Shown here in pieces: positions 40,396-52,573 of a DNA stretch of 64,000 nucleotides. The notes beneath the pieces were generated by a model. The model was not told the origin of the DNA and ran no database searches. It was given only the letters and a program-made list of their open reading frames with translations. The translations under genes were made by a program, and so were the position numbers. Position 1 is the first letter of the stretch, and each line of letters opens with the position of its first letter. The DNA lies in assembly GCA_964016885.1 (NCBI GenBank), contig OZ024743.1, positions 342,524,281 through 342,588,280 on the forward strand, read 5' to 3'. Source of the DNA: Eledone cirrhosa (lineage: Eukaryota > Mollusca > Cephalopoda > Octopoda > Eledonidae).

Positions 40396-41760
40396 TTGTA
40401 TGTCTGTAAATATATTAATATATATATATATGTACATATGCTTGCACATACGTATACAATAACATCAACTGCTGATACTACACAAAATAGGAAGGACTTT
40501 CAAAATGATGCTAGAAATAGTTATATATATATATATATACACATATATATATATATATACACCATTTATGTGGTGTGGTTTACCAATGGGAAGAACTGGT
40601 CATCTTGGTTAGTAAACGGTGATGTATTAGTACGAAAAGCACTGTACGTTACACAAATTATCCCGCGTAGATGTTGGATCCCGTGGCTGCTGCAAGAGTT
40701 AAATATTTATTTAAAATAACAGAAGGCCGGACTAAAAATATTCCTTTAAAGTTCCAATGTTGCAAAAAACACTATACATATTTTAATTACCAAGTTACAT
40801 CATCCGATCATGACACAAGACCTTGGTGACATCGTCAGGTGTGGATTGCATAATTAGTTAATCAATAAAAGGAAGTAGCCCGGCTGTCTGTTGTTTAAAT
40901 AAATAAATATATACGCGTGTGTATGTGTGTGTGTGTGCACGTGTCTGTGTATGTATTTATATATAGTGAAAGATAAACAGAGATGGAAAGAGAAAGAGAG
41001 GAATAAGAAACCTTTGAGTTGAGTGGGTTTGTGAGTGTGTGTTTACATATATTTATTATTAAGCGGTGCACCAGCATAACTGTATTCTAATAAATGGAAC
41101 CCGTAAAGGTATAAAATAGTAAACGTTTATATACTATTTATAACTGTAAATCTGTGCGTCGAGTTAATGGATTTACCTATTTGATAATTAGAGATCGATA
41201 AAATAAGTACTTGTACTATCTTCTATATATTGGTTTCTCAAGTAGGCGCAAAATTGTAATTTGGAGAGGAGAACAGACGATTATATTAGACCCAGTACCT
41301 GACTGGTACATTATGTTATTGATTCCAGAAAGATTAAAGTCAAATTTGACCGCGGTAGGAGTTGAAAGAAATACCGCAATACATTTTGCCCACCACCTTT
41401 AAGTTCATATAAACGGCAGATAGACGATTATATAGAACTGTCATGCATAAGCGTCGAGACAATTCGGCCTAATATTTAAGAAACTCGCTTTGCAATCATT
41501 AACTCCAGGGTTTGACAGCACTGCGAAGCATCTTCTACAAGTGTCACTTTTCCTAAACTTAGGTCAGTTCATGCCCTTTGGGTGAAATTTGATAGACGGA
41601 GACTGCTTAATTTCCGTCAGATAGTCTGCACGCGTAATACAAAGGGCCGGCCATGTTCCACACTGTATCACTCTGAATCTTTCTAAAAATTATTTTAAGT
41701 GTATACGTGTCTGTGGAACGTTTAGCTGCTTACACATTCAGTGAAAATGAATTTATCTTT
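40396..41760. other. AT-rich spacer with small simple repeats
   Basis: Short TA runs at 40430 and 40520-40560. No gene signal; open frames at 40321-40719 begin inside the GT repeat. Confidence 0.45.
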
Positions 41761-41765
41761 ATTTA

Positions 41766-41844
41766 TTGGGTCGCCAAGTATGAGATTTGTAGAAATTTGG
41801 TTTTTTTCAACAGATTTCTCCAAATTTCATACTTGACGACCCAA
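41766..41844. mobile_element. Tiny mariner-like MITE
   Basis: Imperfect terminal inverted repeats of about 35 bp (TTGGGTCGCCAAGTATGAGA and the mirrored TTGGGTCGTCAAGTATGAAA) with almost no interior. TA flanks on both sides (41764-41765, 41845-41846), the usual Tc1/mariner target. Confidence 0.75.
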
Positions 41845-42199
41845 TAACGTATGGCATATAATTCCGTGTACATATTCATATATTAATAACGCGCGCTGTA
41901 ATCCATGTCACCCCTCCCAATCTTAAATAAGAAGCGCAAACTAAATTCGTCCTACCCGCAATAGCTCAAATGTTTTCTCAAGAAATACAAATAAATTCCA
42001 TTGGCGCAATTGGCGCATTCAAACGATAACCTCATATACCACCAAACCATGACATGTGTACTCACTCCAATGACCCACCGGATGAAAACGCAAGATAAGT
42101 AATTTCTGTCCATCTCATAAATTAACATATATATAACTCTACATTATATAACTCTACAAATTATCTACATAAAATGTTATTGATACTTTAAAATGTTTG

Positions 42200-42273
42200 C
42201 CACAAACATAGATAGATGGATAGACAGACAGATAGACAGACAGACATACAGACAGACAGACAGACAGACAGAC

Positions 42274-42318
<45 letters not shown>

Positions 42319-42400
42319 TCTAGATCGATAGATATATTTAGATAGATATATATCTAGATAGATATATATCTAAATAGATATATATCTAGATAGATAATAA

Positions 42401-42465
<65 letters not shown>
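42200..42465. repeat. (GATA)n/(GACA)n satellite-like tract
   Basis: About 260 bp of GATA with GACA and TATATCTAGATA variants. No LINE copy is inserted here. Confidence 0.97.
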
Positions 42466-43090
42466 CAAACGGGTGGGTGGGTTTGGGGAGGTTCGGTTGA
42501 TTTAGATGATTGAACGCTTACTTGTGACGACAAGATTCCCCAATTTCTACTATCAAACTATTGGTCTATCCTGTATTGCAATAAAAGACAAATATACTGT
42601 GCAATTGGACCGAATGCGGAATTATGTGGTTTCTAAGATAACTATTTATGTACAGACAATATCTGCACTCATGTCGGGAGATATTTTCATATGGATGACT
42701 TTGCAATTACTTTATTCTTTAACAAATATCAGCCGTCGGTCTATAGTTATTCTGAAGAATTCCTTTCAATTATTTTTATCGATTATATCGATACCAATAT
42801 TTCGTTTAATATTTTATTTATGGATCATTTTACCAATAATAGTAATTTGGTCATTATCATTTGCATAACTGAAAATAGAATCAGCAAAGAGAAATTGATG
42901 GAATGTATTGATCAGCATGATTTGAACAATTCATAACGTAATTATCTAAGATATGGCATTGGCCCCATGGTTGATCCTTGCCACAAAATAAATTCGCAAA
43001 CTGTTACCTCTAGCTCAATTGTTCTTTTGGTCATTTTGATTATACACAGGTGTATATATAAATATCGGGGGCAACCACAGTAAGTTAGGT
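42466..43090 (+). other. No recognised gene
   Basis: Open frames at 42506-42868 and 42691-42936 overlap in different phases. Composition is hydrophobic and AT-driven; no domain recognised. Confidence 0.35.
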
Positions 43091-43094
43091 ACTC

Positions 43095-43350
<256 letters not shown>

Positions 43351-43388
43351 TATAAGAAGAAATTAAAAGATGGTTAAAAAGTTCCATG

Positions 43389-43459
43389 TATTTTATTATG
43401 CGCATTTCAAAAACAAATATCATCCTGGGACGATATTTGCGTTCTCATCAGATAAAATA
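43389..43459 (-). ncRNA. Hammerhead ribozyme motif (best example)
   Basis: Minus strand: stem I UAUUUUAU (43459-43452) pairs perfectly with AUAAAAUA (43396-43389). The core CUGAUGA is at 43451-43445. Stem II is at least ten contiguous pairs (AAAUAUCGUC with GAUGAUAUUU, one G-U) closed by CCAG. GAAA lies at 43408-43405, then the palindrome UGCGCA and UA (43398-43397) as UH. All consensus positions are met. It lies downstream of the PLE reading frame at 44985-44408 on the same strand, as expected for a PLE terminal repeat. Confidence 0.82.
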
Positions 43460-44407
43460 GGGAGATATGATATGAAGCTTAAAAAAACACTTGTGAGCAA
43501 GGTAGTGTCTAATCAACATATGATAAATAAATTTAAAAGGATATAGGAGATTGGAAAACAGGGAAGGAAGGGGAAAAAGGAACGAAGAGGAAGAAAGGAA
43601 AAAAGGAAAAAGTAGTAAAGGATAATGGAGGAAGAGTATAAGAAGGAGGAAGGAGAGAGAAAGAGAAAGGAGAGAAAGAGAGAGAGATAAACATTTAAAC
43701 TGAAAAACGCTGTCTCCACAGAGAAATAACTGAAAAAACGGTTGTAAAATTATAAATAAATTAAAAAATTAAAAAATTAAAAATTGAAGACATTTATGAA
43801 TGATGATGTTTATGATTACAGATATAGAAATTAAGTATACTATTTATTTAGGGTTTATATAGTGACGGATTTATTAAGATGTGCGAAAAAATGTTATTAT
43901 AATGTATTATTAAGATAAAATAAAGTAAAATAAGATAAGGTGAATAAAAATAAAATTAAATGAGTTATAAGCTTAGAAGATGATATAGAGTTTGTTTAAA
44001 TAGATTGTAATTGAAAAGTAATTATTTAATCTAAGACAAGCACGGAAAGAGAGAAGAAAGAAAAGAAAAATATGAGGAAGAAAAAATTACGTCAAAATTT
44101 GTTTACAAAATTCACCTAATGCTAATATTAATAGAGTTGAAGTAAAAAGATTGGGAAATCTAGCGGCTTAAAAAAAGTAATATTGAGAAGGAATGATATA
44201 AAGATGAACTATTTAAAAGAAATGTGTATCCCCAAGAAGATAAAGGAGTTTGCTATAGTGAATTAAAACATTTTAAAAATTAAAAAATTAGGGGACCACA
44301 AACGTCATAGTATGAATGAACTTTGTAGAATGTACTGCAATATGCGGGGAAAAAGAGGGTATATGTGTAAAAAGAGATATATATGTGGGAGAAAAAAGTT
44401 TTTAATG
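43460..44407 (-). other. Probable PLE 3' region, purine-rich on plus strand
   Basis: Long gaaagg/aaggaa runs (43555-43690) followed by AT-rich sequence between the GIY-YIG frame and the ribozyme. No gene. Confidence 0.5.
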
Positions 44408-44985
44408 TTAATTATGGAGTAAAATATTAGCTGTGTACCAGTGAATATATGTAAGCGATTTATGGATGCAAAGCGAAAATAAATCTGTGCGTCTATTTAT
44501 TATAGAGTTAAAATTAGAGATAATGGTAAATTTTTCCGCTAGACATAAATTACAAGTTCTAGATATGGAAGCATTGGAATAAGAAGAAGCATTGCAAATT
44601 TTACGCAAAGAAATTTTGTAATTAATATTTTTGTCTTTTAAGGACCAGATGAGTTCTGAGAGTGCAGTGTTTGTTCTTTTAAGTGGGTATTTAAAAGACG
44701 AAGAATGGTTATATAATCTTGGCTTAAAGGAAGTAGAAGTAGAGCCAATGTAGGTACTAGTTATCACCTTACATTCGTATACTAAATTTTTATCAAGTCA
44801 GTAATTATTAAGAGGACATTTAGTTCTATTAGGGCAATTGCATTTACGATTAATGTTATTAACAAAGTTAGTTGCAAGTGGCCCAGAATTATTTATAGAA
44901 GGAATTGTAGTGGAGAAATTACCTAAAGGAGGTGCTAATGTTTCCTGATTTAGATTAGTATTAGTATTAGTATTGGATTGTTCCT
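44408..44985 (-). pseudogene. Penelope-like element, GIY-YIG fragment
   Basis: Minus-strand frames: NINRKCNCPNRTKCPLNNY (to 44800), then a frame change to TSTYIGSTSTSFKPRLYNHS, ELIWSLKDKNINYKISL, and RTCNLCLAEKFTIISNFNSI with NRRTDLFSLCIHK. These are the successive blocks of the PLE GIY-YIG endonuclease, including YIG, R and the C-terminal C..C pair. RT is missing: upstream the sequence turns into an oppositely oriented PLE at 44986. One frame change and loss of the link between blocks, so not functional. Confidence 0.85.
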
Positions 44986-46981
44986 CAACCAAGGATTTGG
45001 TTGAGGAACAACTGAATGACACAACATTCTATCATGAAATACCGTCAAATATAGACCACAACATCATAAAGAAGATCAACAACCTGGTTTCAAAATACCA
45101 CAACTCACTTACTGATAAGGAAAGAGACTACATCACCAATTTTGAGCCAAAAACCAGCAACCTGTATGGCCTACCGAAAGTTCATAAGTCAAAAGAAATA
45201 CAACTGGCAGTAAGAGAACAAAACAGTGAGTACATTAAATTACTACACCCAAAAGACTTAAAACTTAGACTTATTATAGCTGGTCCAACATGCCCCACCC
45301 ACCGTCTAAGCAATTTTGTTGACATTATTTTGAAACCACTAAGGGCGGTGGATTGGCAGTATCGGTAGAGGGTCGGACGCCATGCTTTGACGCATAGAGT
45401 TACGGCCCTTGCCATTCTGAGTTCAAATCCCGCCGAGGTTGACTTTGCCTTTCATCCTTACGGGGTCGATAAAATAAAGTACCAGTAATACACTGGGTAA
45501 TTGCTGGCCTTGTGCCAAAAGTAGAAACAATTATTTTGAAACCACTATGTATTCACATACCCAGTTTCATCCGGGATGATATCGACTTCCTGTCCCATCT
45601 TCCCAAAACCACGGAAATGAATTCACTTCTACTTAGTTTTGATGTGGTAAGCCTTTACACCAACATTACAGAGGGTTTAGGAATAGAAGCGGTTAAATAC
45701 TGGGTGGAAAAACATAGAGAAGTGATTCCCATCAGATTCACAGCGCCATTTATATTAGACGCAGTTAAACTTATTCTGGAAAACAACACTTTCTTCTTCA
45801 ATGGAAAGAATTACATCCAAATTAGAGGCACAGCGATGGGAACGAAGTTTGCTCCCGTTTACGCGAACTCTGTAATGGGATACTTAGAACAACAACTCTA
45901 CCAAGAAATAGAGGGAAAATATAGTACTGACTTTAGAAAGTACATTGAAAAATCTTGTCATCATCTGGACAGAATCTCTAGATACTCTGGATGAGTTCAA
46001 TATCCTCCTAAATAACCTACACCCATCTCTCCAATTCACAAAAGAGATGAGTAGGACCAAATTACCATTCCTAGATATAATGATAATCAAAAACGACACC
46101 ACCATTACCACGGATATATATTATAAACACACAGACACCCATCAATATCTGAATTTTAAGTCGTGCCATCCACCTCATACAAAACGCAACATGCCATACT
46201 GCCTAGCCAGAAGAATTTGTACCATTGTAGACGATACGAATACCAGGTACAAACGCCTAATAGAACTAAGAGAATTTTTGCTCAAACAAAAATGCCCATC
46301 TCTACTTATAGAAAATGGCATATAGCGGGCTATAAAAATACCTATACAACAACTTAGGACAACCCAAGGAAGAAGAAACCAAGAACTGATCATACCATTT
46401 ATAATGACACACAACCCATGTCACCAGAATATCTTCAACACTGCCAAAGCAAACCTACCGATCATTGCTCAAAGTAATGAATTAAAAGGCGTAATCACAG
46501 ATCGATCTTTGACTCTTAGTAAAAGACAGCCGAAAAATGTGAAGCAATTACTAACAAAAGCAAAGTTAACAACAAAGACCAATCATTCACTGTATCTAAA
46601 TGCAATGATAGTCGTTGCGGCACATGTCAATCCATACACGCCGGTCAATATATGAAAACAAAAACTGGAAATATATTCCCAAATGCAAATATGAACTGCA
46701 AAAGCAGAAATCTAATTTACTGCATTAAATGGCCGAATTGTGAAGAACTATATGTCGGTCAAACTGGAAATGAACTATCGGAACGTGCATGGGTACACCG
46801 ACAGCAAATCAGAGACCCAAATGTCCGTCATATACCCCTAAGTAACCATCTAGCAACATGTGGTCAGGGAATATTTATAATATTCCCATTCTACAAATTA
46901 CACAACCCAAGTGAAATCAAGAGAAAAATCAAAGAAAAGAATTTTCTTGATAAATTCAAACCCAAGCTAAATGAACAATAA
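44986..46981 (+). pseudogene. Penelope-like element with RT and GIY-YIG, SINE-interrupted
   Basis: From 44990: RT fingers (KTSNLYGLPKVHK, LRLIIAGPTCPTHRLSNFVD), then a SINE at 45342-45529. Then ILKPL..., the RT palm LLSFDVVSLYTNI and IRGTAMGTKFAPVYAN (to 45930). The chain jumps from YIEKS to a frame with IIWTESLDTLDEF, so the R-F-L-D-D catalytic block has been deleted (about two dozen bases). Then LPFLDIMIIKNDTTI, YLNFKSCHPPHTKRNMPY, and after further breaks a cysteine block around 46610 (CNDSRCGTC) and LIYCIKWPNCEELYVGQTG, the GIY-YIG nuclease. Ends KPKLNEQ. The order RT then GIY-YIG is canonical. Dead because of the deletion, stops at 46325 and the SINE. Confidence 0.88.
45342..45529 (+). 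mobile_element. SINE, full length, inserted in PLE RT
   Basis: Reference copy for this window. The head (tggcagtatcggtagaggg) looks like a tRNA box A region and gagttcaaatcc is a good box B, so it is a tRNA-related Pol III SINE. The conserved middle is tttgcctttcatccttacgg, the tail gccaaaagtagaaacaatt. Perfect 18-bp target duplications attattttgaaaccacta lie at 45324-45341 and 45530-45547, within the ILKPL codons of the RT. Confidence 0.97.
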
Positions 46982-46984
46982 TAA

Positions 46985-47355
46985 TGGGGCATTACTCCTA
47001 CTATGACTATGACTACGACCATGTCGACTACGACCACTAACGACTACAACAACAATAATAATAATAATAAAAGTGATTTGATGGTGATGATTACTAGAAA
47101 ATGCTCTTTTCATCATTTCTAAAAATAGCAAAACAATTGATGCTTTGGATAGGATCAATTAGTGGTCGTTAGACATGCTCAACCAACCGGGACGCCTAAA
47201 CCAATCAGCTTTAGTAATTCAGTGAAACTACACACCGATTGGTCGAAATACAGTTTGCAAGATTTAGCATTCTGAAGCCACTTTTCACTGTATATAAGGA
47301 AACAAAATTTACCCATCATTGCATTTCCATTGCATCGATGGTGTGGAGAGGGGAG
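46985..47355. other. PLE flank, no gene
   Basis: A short AAT repeat (47051-47070) and then AT-rich sequence up to the TA tract at 47360. Confidence 0.45.
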
Positions 47356-47358
47356 ACT

Positions 47359-47359
<1 letters not shown>

Positions 47360-47410
<51 letters not shown>
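47360..47410. repeat. (TA)n microsatellite
   Basis: TA run. Confidence 0.95.
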
Positions 47411-47412
<2 letters not shown>

Positions 47413-47884
47413 ACATGCTGTTTACACTGACCTTACCTTTGTCCCTTCGTCGACATGATATCGCTTCCTCCTAAAAACAGCTGGTGGGAGCGATATTAGT
47501 AGAAGAAAATGTCGTGGTTTCGTGGTTCACTCTGTAGACGATTTTTCTCGTTGTCCGTTCCCCTCTCACCATAATTCTGATACCGTAGTAGCTTCTCTCA
47601 TCATTCAAACATTATGTTTACTCCTCGCAAAGGGTTTTCTCTACTATCAACGCCGGTTTTTCACTCAAATCCTTTCGCTATATCCACGCTGGAGATGTCT
47701 CTGTCTCCCTCTCCTGTTCATAAATCATCTCTCTACTCTATTTTCTAAGTATATACCTAGCCATATAGAACATGGTGGATCTAGCCACTAATCCACGACA
47801 TCCTAACTCAGCTGGAAGCTTTGTATAACGGCACCCTCGACCATCACACGTATCGTTTACTTCTTCATATTTTACGTAATTTCA

Positions 47885-47885
<1 letters not shown>
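47411..47885. other. No recognised gene
   Basis: Pyrimidine-rich sequence with an unremarkable open frame (47522-47791). May be part of the tail of a PLE whose ccgacggc end lies at 47973, but alignment is not clear. Confidence 0.4.
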
Positions 47886-47965
<80 letters not shown>

Positions 47966-47972
47966 ATATATA
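47886..47972. repeat. (TA)n microsatellite
   Basis: TA run between tail sequence and a fold-back. Confidence 0.95.
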
Positions 47973-48137
47973 TAGGAGAAAGTATGACCCCGACGGCAGA
48001 GCTCAAGCCGTTTCGAAGGCTATTTCTGGACTAAAGTAAGAGTGTTTTAGTCGGAGACTAAAGAAAATCTTACTTTAGTCCAGAAATAGCCGTCGAAACG
48101 GCTTGAGCTCTGCCGTCGGGGTCATACTTTCTCCTAT
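47973..48137. repeat. Fold-back of the ccgacggc-type terminus
   Basis: Outer arms taggagaaagtatgaccccg and its complement enclose gccgt..cggc cores on both sides; the centre is near 48055. The 48138-48215 tail (cctaagtattta then ggttccttaccgc) recurs at 54915-54990 and, inverted, at 63882-63950. Confidence 0.85.
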
Positions 48138-48249
48138 TACCCACTCTACCACCCTAAGTATTTAGTACTCTGGTGCGTTATGATGTATCTGGTTCCTTAC
48201 CGCAACTCCTTCGTTATATATATATATATATATATATATAAATATATAT

Positions 48250-48577
48250 ATAAGATCAAAAGATGGTTAAATGAGTTCCATGTATTTTATTATGTGCATT
48301 TCAAAAACAAATATCATCATGCAATAACATTTGGGTTTTCATCAGATAAAATAGGAGGACATGATATGAAGGTTAAAAACACTTGTGGATAGTGCAGTTT
48401 TAAATCAAAATATGTTGATTTAAAACTGCACTATCCACAAGTGTTTTTAACCTTCATATCATGTCCTCCTATTTTATCCGATTAAAACACAAATGTTATT
48501 GCATGATGATATTTGTTTTTGAAATGCGCATAATAAAATACATGGAACTCATTTAACCATCTTTTGATCTTATATAT
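48250..48577. repeat. Fold-back element, arms about 160 bp
   Basis: Arms 48250-48412 and 48418-48577 are nearly identical in reverse. The arm is the same family as 43355-43500, which follows a PLE. Ribozyme motifs occur in both arms (48283-48353 minus; 48471-48540 plus, core mutated). Confidence 0.9.
48283..48353 (-). ncRNA. Hammerhead ribozyme motif
   Basis: Stem I UAUUUUAU/AUAAAAUA is complete, core CUGAUGA at 48345-48339, GAAA at 48302-48299, stem III UGCACA, UH = UA. Stem II pairs less well than at 43389-43459. In the mirrored plus-strand arm (48471-48540) the core reads CCGAUUA, so that arm should be inactive. Confidence 0.68.
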
Positions 48578-48659
48578 TATGTATACTCCAGTCCTACAAA
48601 CTGTGGAGTGCTTCTTATCCGATATCTGCATTGCTTTATTGTACTACAATAAAACTCAC

Positions 48660-48721
48660 CTCCTACATATATAAATATATATATATATGATATATTATAT
48701 ATATATATATGTATATATGTA

Positions 48722-48760
<39 letters not shown>

Positions 48761-48775
48761 CATATATAATACATC
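48660..48775. repeat. TA-rich microsatellite
   Basis: Interrupted TA/TG runs. Confidence 0.9.
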
Positions 48776-48778
48776 AGA

Positions 48779-48942
48779 AAAAAGAATATCGATTATAACC
48801 TGACCTGGAGTGTGCTCAAAAGGGCCACCCCTTATCAAAATAAGAGATATGAGTGTAGATTATGCTCCCAGGAACGTTTTGAAATAATGAAATCTAAGGA
48901 TATCCTATTAAATAAGCGACAGGAATTAATTATATCTTGAAA
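48779..48942 (+). pseudogene. Penelope-like element, end of GIY-YIG domain
   Basis: In one frame KNIDYNLTWSVLKRATPYQN, then YECRLCSQERFEIM and LLNKRQELIIS before a stop. The match to the same block at 331-807 (NITYDLTWSLL..., CNVCSEE, LLNKKDE) is direct. The upstream part of the element is replaced by TA repeats. Confidence 0.78.
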
Positions 48943-49690
48943 TTATAGAATTAGAAGAAGGTTCAAATTTTATAAACCTAATTAATATACACCTTACACT
49001 TATATTTTACATATTATTATAATTAGTTTTTTTAATTTAGTTAACCTATAATTAGTACTTTACTATAGAGAACTTCATAATTTTATTTCCCTCTTACAGC
49101 TCTCTTTTCCTAAAATTAATACCTAAAAGTATACATATAAATTAATTTAATTTCCTATAATGAATCTAGATTGCTTGTAGTTTATATAAGATTGGTATTT
49201 CTCACTACTACCCTTATCCCCAAATTTTTTTTCCTTCGTTTTTAACAACATTCTTTAATAACATATAATTGTTATTTATCACATCCATATGAATTAATAT
49301 AAATTTATCAATTCATTTAATTTCTGGTTATAGATCTAGATTCCTTGTGGTTTAAATAAGATTGGTGTTTCTCACTAATATCCTTACCCTAAAATTTTAC
49401 TTTCCTTCGTTTTTAACATTATTATTTAATAACATCAAATTTTCGTGTACCCTTCACCGGCTTGACCTCTTTTCATCCCCAAAGTATTCTTTTCATTCAA
49501 AGTATTCTTTCCATTCAAAACATAAGTCTGCACTCCTCTACCCCTAAATTAAATTTCTACTACTACTATTCTATCAACTTGACCTCTTACTACTTTTCTA
49601 TTGGTCAATTCAAAACCTGTTCCCAAACAGACCTATTATATTAAATCTTTGTTGTTTTTTTTTCAATAAACAAATCTCATAATTTCTGAA
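48943..49690 (+). repeat. PLE 3' tail with internal 170-bp duplication
   Basis: The segment about 49140-49275 (agattgcttgtagttt..., ccttcgtttttaacaa) is repeated at about 49315-49445 with roughly 80% similarity by eye. Pyrimidine-rich; no gene. Confidence 0.65.
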
Positions 49691-49867
49691 GACAGCATAT
49701 ATATATATGTGAAGGTATGTATATTTCCTCTGATAGTTTGTAATATTTTTACATAGATCTATATGATATACATACCAACACACATATATATCCTAGAAAC
49801 GATCGTAAAATGATGAATTTTTTAATATAAGGAACTTGTTCTTTGTTTTTATTCATTGTTTTTATTA

Positions 49868-49901
<34 letters not shown>

Positions 49902-49987
49902 GCACACACGCATATATGTATTTGTATATAGATGTAGATAGATAGCTATAGATACAAATATATATTAATATATACATGCATAATAAT

Positions 49988-50188
49988 GATTTCAACTTTA
50001 GGCACAAGGCCAGCAATGTTGGAGAAGGGGGGAAAGTCGATTAAATTGTCCCCAGTGTGCGACTGGTACTTTATTTTATCGACCCCGTAACAATGAAAGG
50101 CAAAGCTAACTTCGGCGGGATTTGAACACAGAACGAAAAAGGCAGTAACTCTATGCCACGAATCATGTTGTCCGACGCTCTACCGATC
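49988..50188 (-). mobile_element. SINE, long subfamily
   Basis: Carries the extra block ggaaagtcgattaaattgtc between the tail and the conserved middle, absent from the short copies. Confidence 0.88.
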
Positions 50189-50339
50189 GGAGTTTTTGTA
50201 ACAAACTAGAAGCTTCAACCAATTTTAAGTGCAAATTAATGGTAAATCGTAGTCAGATCATATATATGAGAATTGGTATCTTCAGCAGTCGGATTGCATT
50301 GATAACCACTCCCACTAACACAACTGGTCCATTTATGGA

Positions 50340-50575
50340 TGAATGACTGTCACTAATACACACACATATCTAACTACCAACCTACCTGCCAAATTATCTA
50401 CCTACCTATCTGCCTACCTACCTACAATAAATACATACATACATATATACATATACATACACACATACAAGCACACATCCTCACCCACCACACACACACG
50501 CACATACACACACACAGACACACACACATATATATTTATATATATATATATATATAAATATAACTGTTCACGTTA
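50340..50575. repeat. CA/CCTA/TA simple sequence
   Basis: Degenerate simple repeats; the open frame here is repeat-driven. Confidence 0.85.
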
Positions 50576-51105
50576 AAGATATTTCACTGTAAGACATTTT
50601 AAGTGTGGCGTTTGCAGGGGATGATATAAAATAATGCTGTTTAGAAAGAGATCAATTAAATTGCTGAACATTATCGTCAAATGTTTGGTTATAAACAATA
50701 TTACTCCAACAATTCTAGTATATATGTTACCGTGTATAACAGGCTAAATATAGCAAAAAAGTTTTTTTATGTTATACATCTACTTGTAAAGTTACTCACA
50801 TAATGTGTCATTATTGTCATTTTTGAAGGAAAACATTTTGTACGTGTCTGCTTTGCCTAAGTTACAGGTTTTTTTTATTCACGCTATATGCTTTAGCACT
50901 AGAGTTGATATCTTATATTATCTGTTTTCTTTATTTCTACTTTTCAAACGCCAAGTGAAATTATAGTGGGAAATGTCTTCGCGACGTTGTTTATTGAAAC
51001 ACTATATATATTAGATGTGTTCTTGGTCTTTATTGTACATTAGTTAGGCACTTAATATTTAAATGAAAATTATTTCGCTTCATACAATTGCATTTACTAT
51101 TCGCG
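50576..51105. other. AT-rich spacer, nothing recognised
   Basis: No open frame or shared repeat. Confidence 0.5.
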
Positions 51106-51107
51106 CT

Positions 51108-51231
51108 TGCACACACAATCACAGACATCCATAGACTCAAACACACACACACACACAGACATATATATATATATATATATATATGTCTGTGTGTGTTTGA
51201 GTCTATGGATGTCTGTGATTGTGTGTGCAAG
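51108..51231. repeat. Perfect palindrome with CA/TA centre
   Basis: The arm gcttgcacacacaatcacag onward to 51160 is mirrored exactly in 51180-51231; the centre is TA repeat. Followed directly by (TA)n(GA)n. Confidence 0.93.
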
Positions 51232-51940
<709 letters not shown>

Positions 51941-51944
51941 TACG

Positions 51945-51969
51945 TATATATATATATATATATATATAC

Positions 51970-52040
<71 letters not shown>
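51945..52040. repeat. (TA)n microsatellite
   Basis: TA run with two ACGTA interruptions. Confidence 0.95.
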
Positions 52041-52045
<5 letters not shown>

Positions 52046-52137
52046 TGTGTATAAACAACGTATTATATGTATTTATATTTGTTTTCACATACACTTCTAT
52101 TATGCTTAAACGCTGTCTTAGTACCACCGGTAATTAT

Positions 52138-52180
52138 ACACACACACACACACACACACATACACACACACACACGCACG

Positions 52181-52237
<57 letters not shown>

Positions 52238-52238
52238 G

Positions 52239-52298
<60 letters not shown>

Positions 52299-52299
52299 G

Positions 52300-52343
<44 letters not shown>

Positions 52344-52344
52344 G

Positions 52345-52376
<32 letters not shown>

Positions 52377-52377
52377 G
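52138..52377. repeat. (CA)n and (TA)n microsatellite
   Basis: CA 52138-52183, then about 190 bp TA with periodic ACGT interruptions, ending at the PLE terminal repeat. Confidence 0.97.
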
Positions 52378-52530
52378 ATATTGTTATACTTTGGGAGGGT
52401 CATGTTGCCAATAAGAAACACACGCACCAGTTACTTCACTTCAATTTATTATAATAAATTTATAAATTTAGGAATTTATCAATTTTCGGTTGGTTGGTTG
52501 GTTCCACAACCAGAAGGTTGTTTATATATT

Positions 52531-52573
52531 GTCAAAGTTCTTTCGTCACACATTCTGTGACCTCTTCAGTGAC
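52531..52573 (-). ncRNA. Minimal hammerhead ribozyme motif in PLE 3' region
   Basis: On the minus strand: GUCA (52573-52570), CUGAAGA (52569-52563), stem II GUCACA/UGUGAC with a five-base loop, GAAA (52544-52541), G-AA-C closing a two-pair stem III, UU, then UGAC (52534-52531) pairing with GUCA. Only 43 nt but all conserved positions are present. It lies about 200 nt downstream of the GIY-YIG frame on the same strand. Confidence 0.75.

Noticed and set aside
40795..40840. Minus-strand CUGACGA near a stem
   Set aside because: No GAAA at the needed distance.
42506..42936. Overlapping hydrophobic open frames as a membrane protein gene
   Set aside because: AT-driven composition, two overlapping phases, no recognised domain or flanking gene structure.
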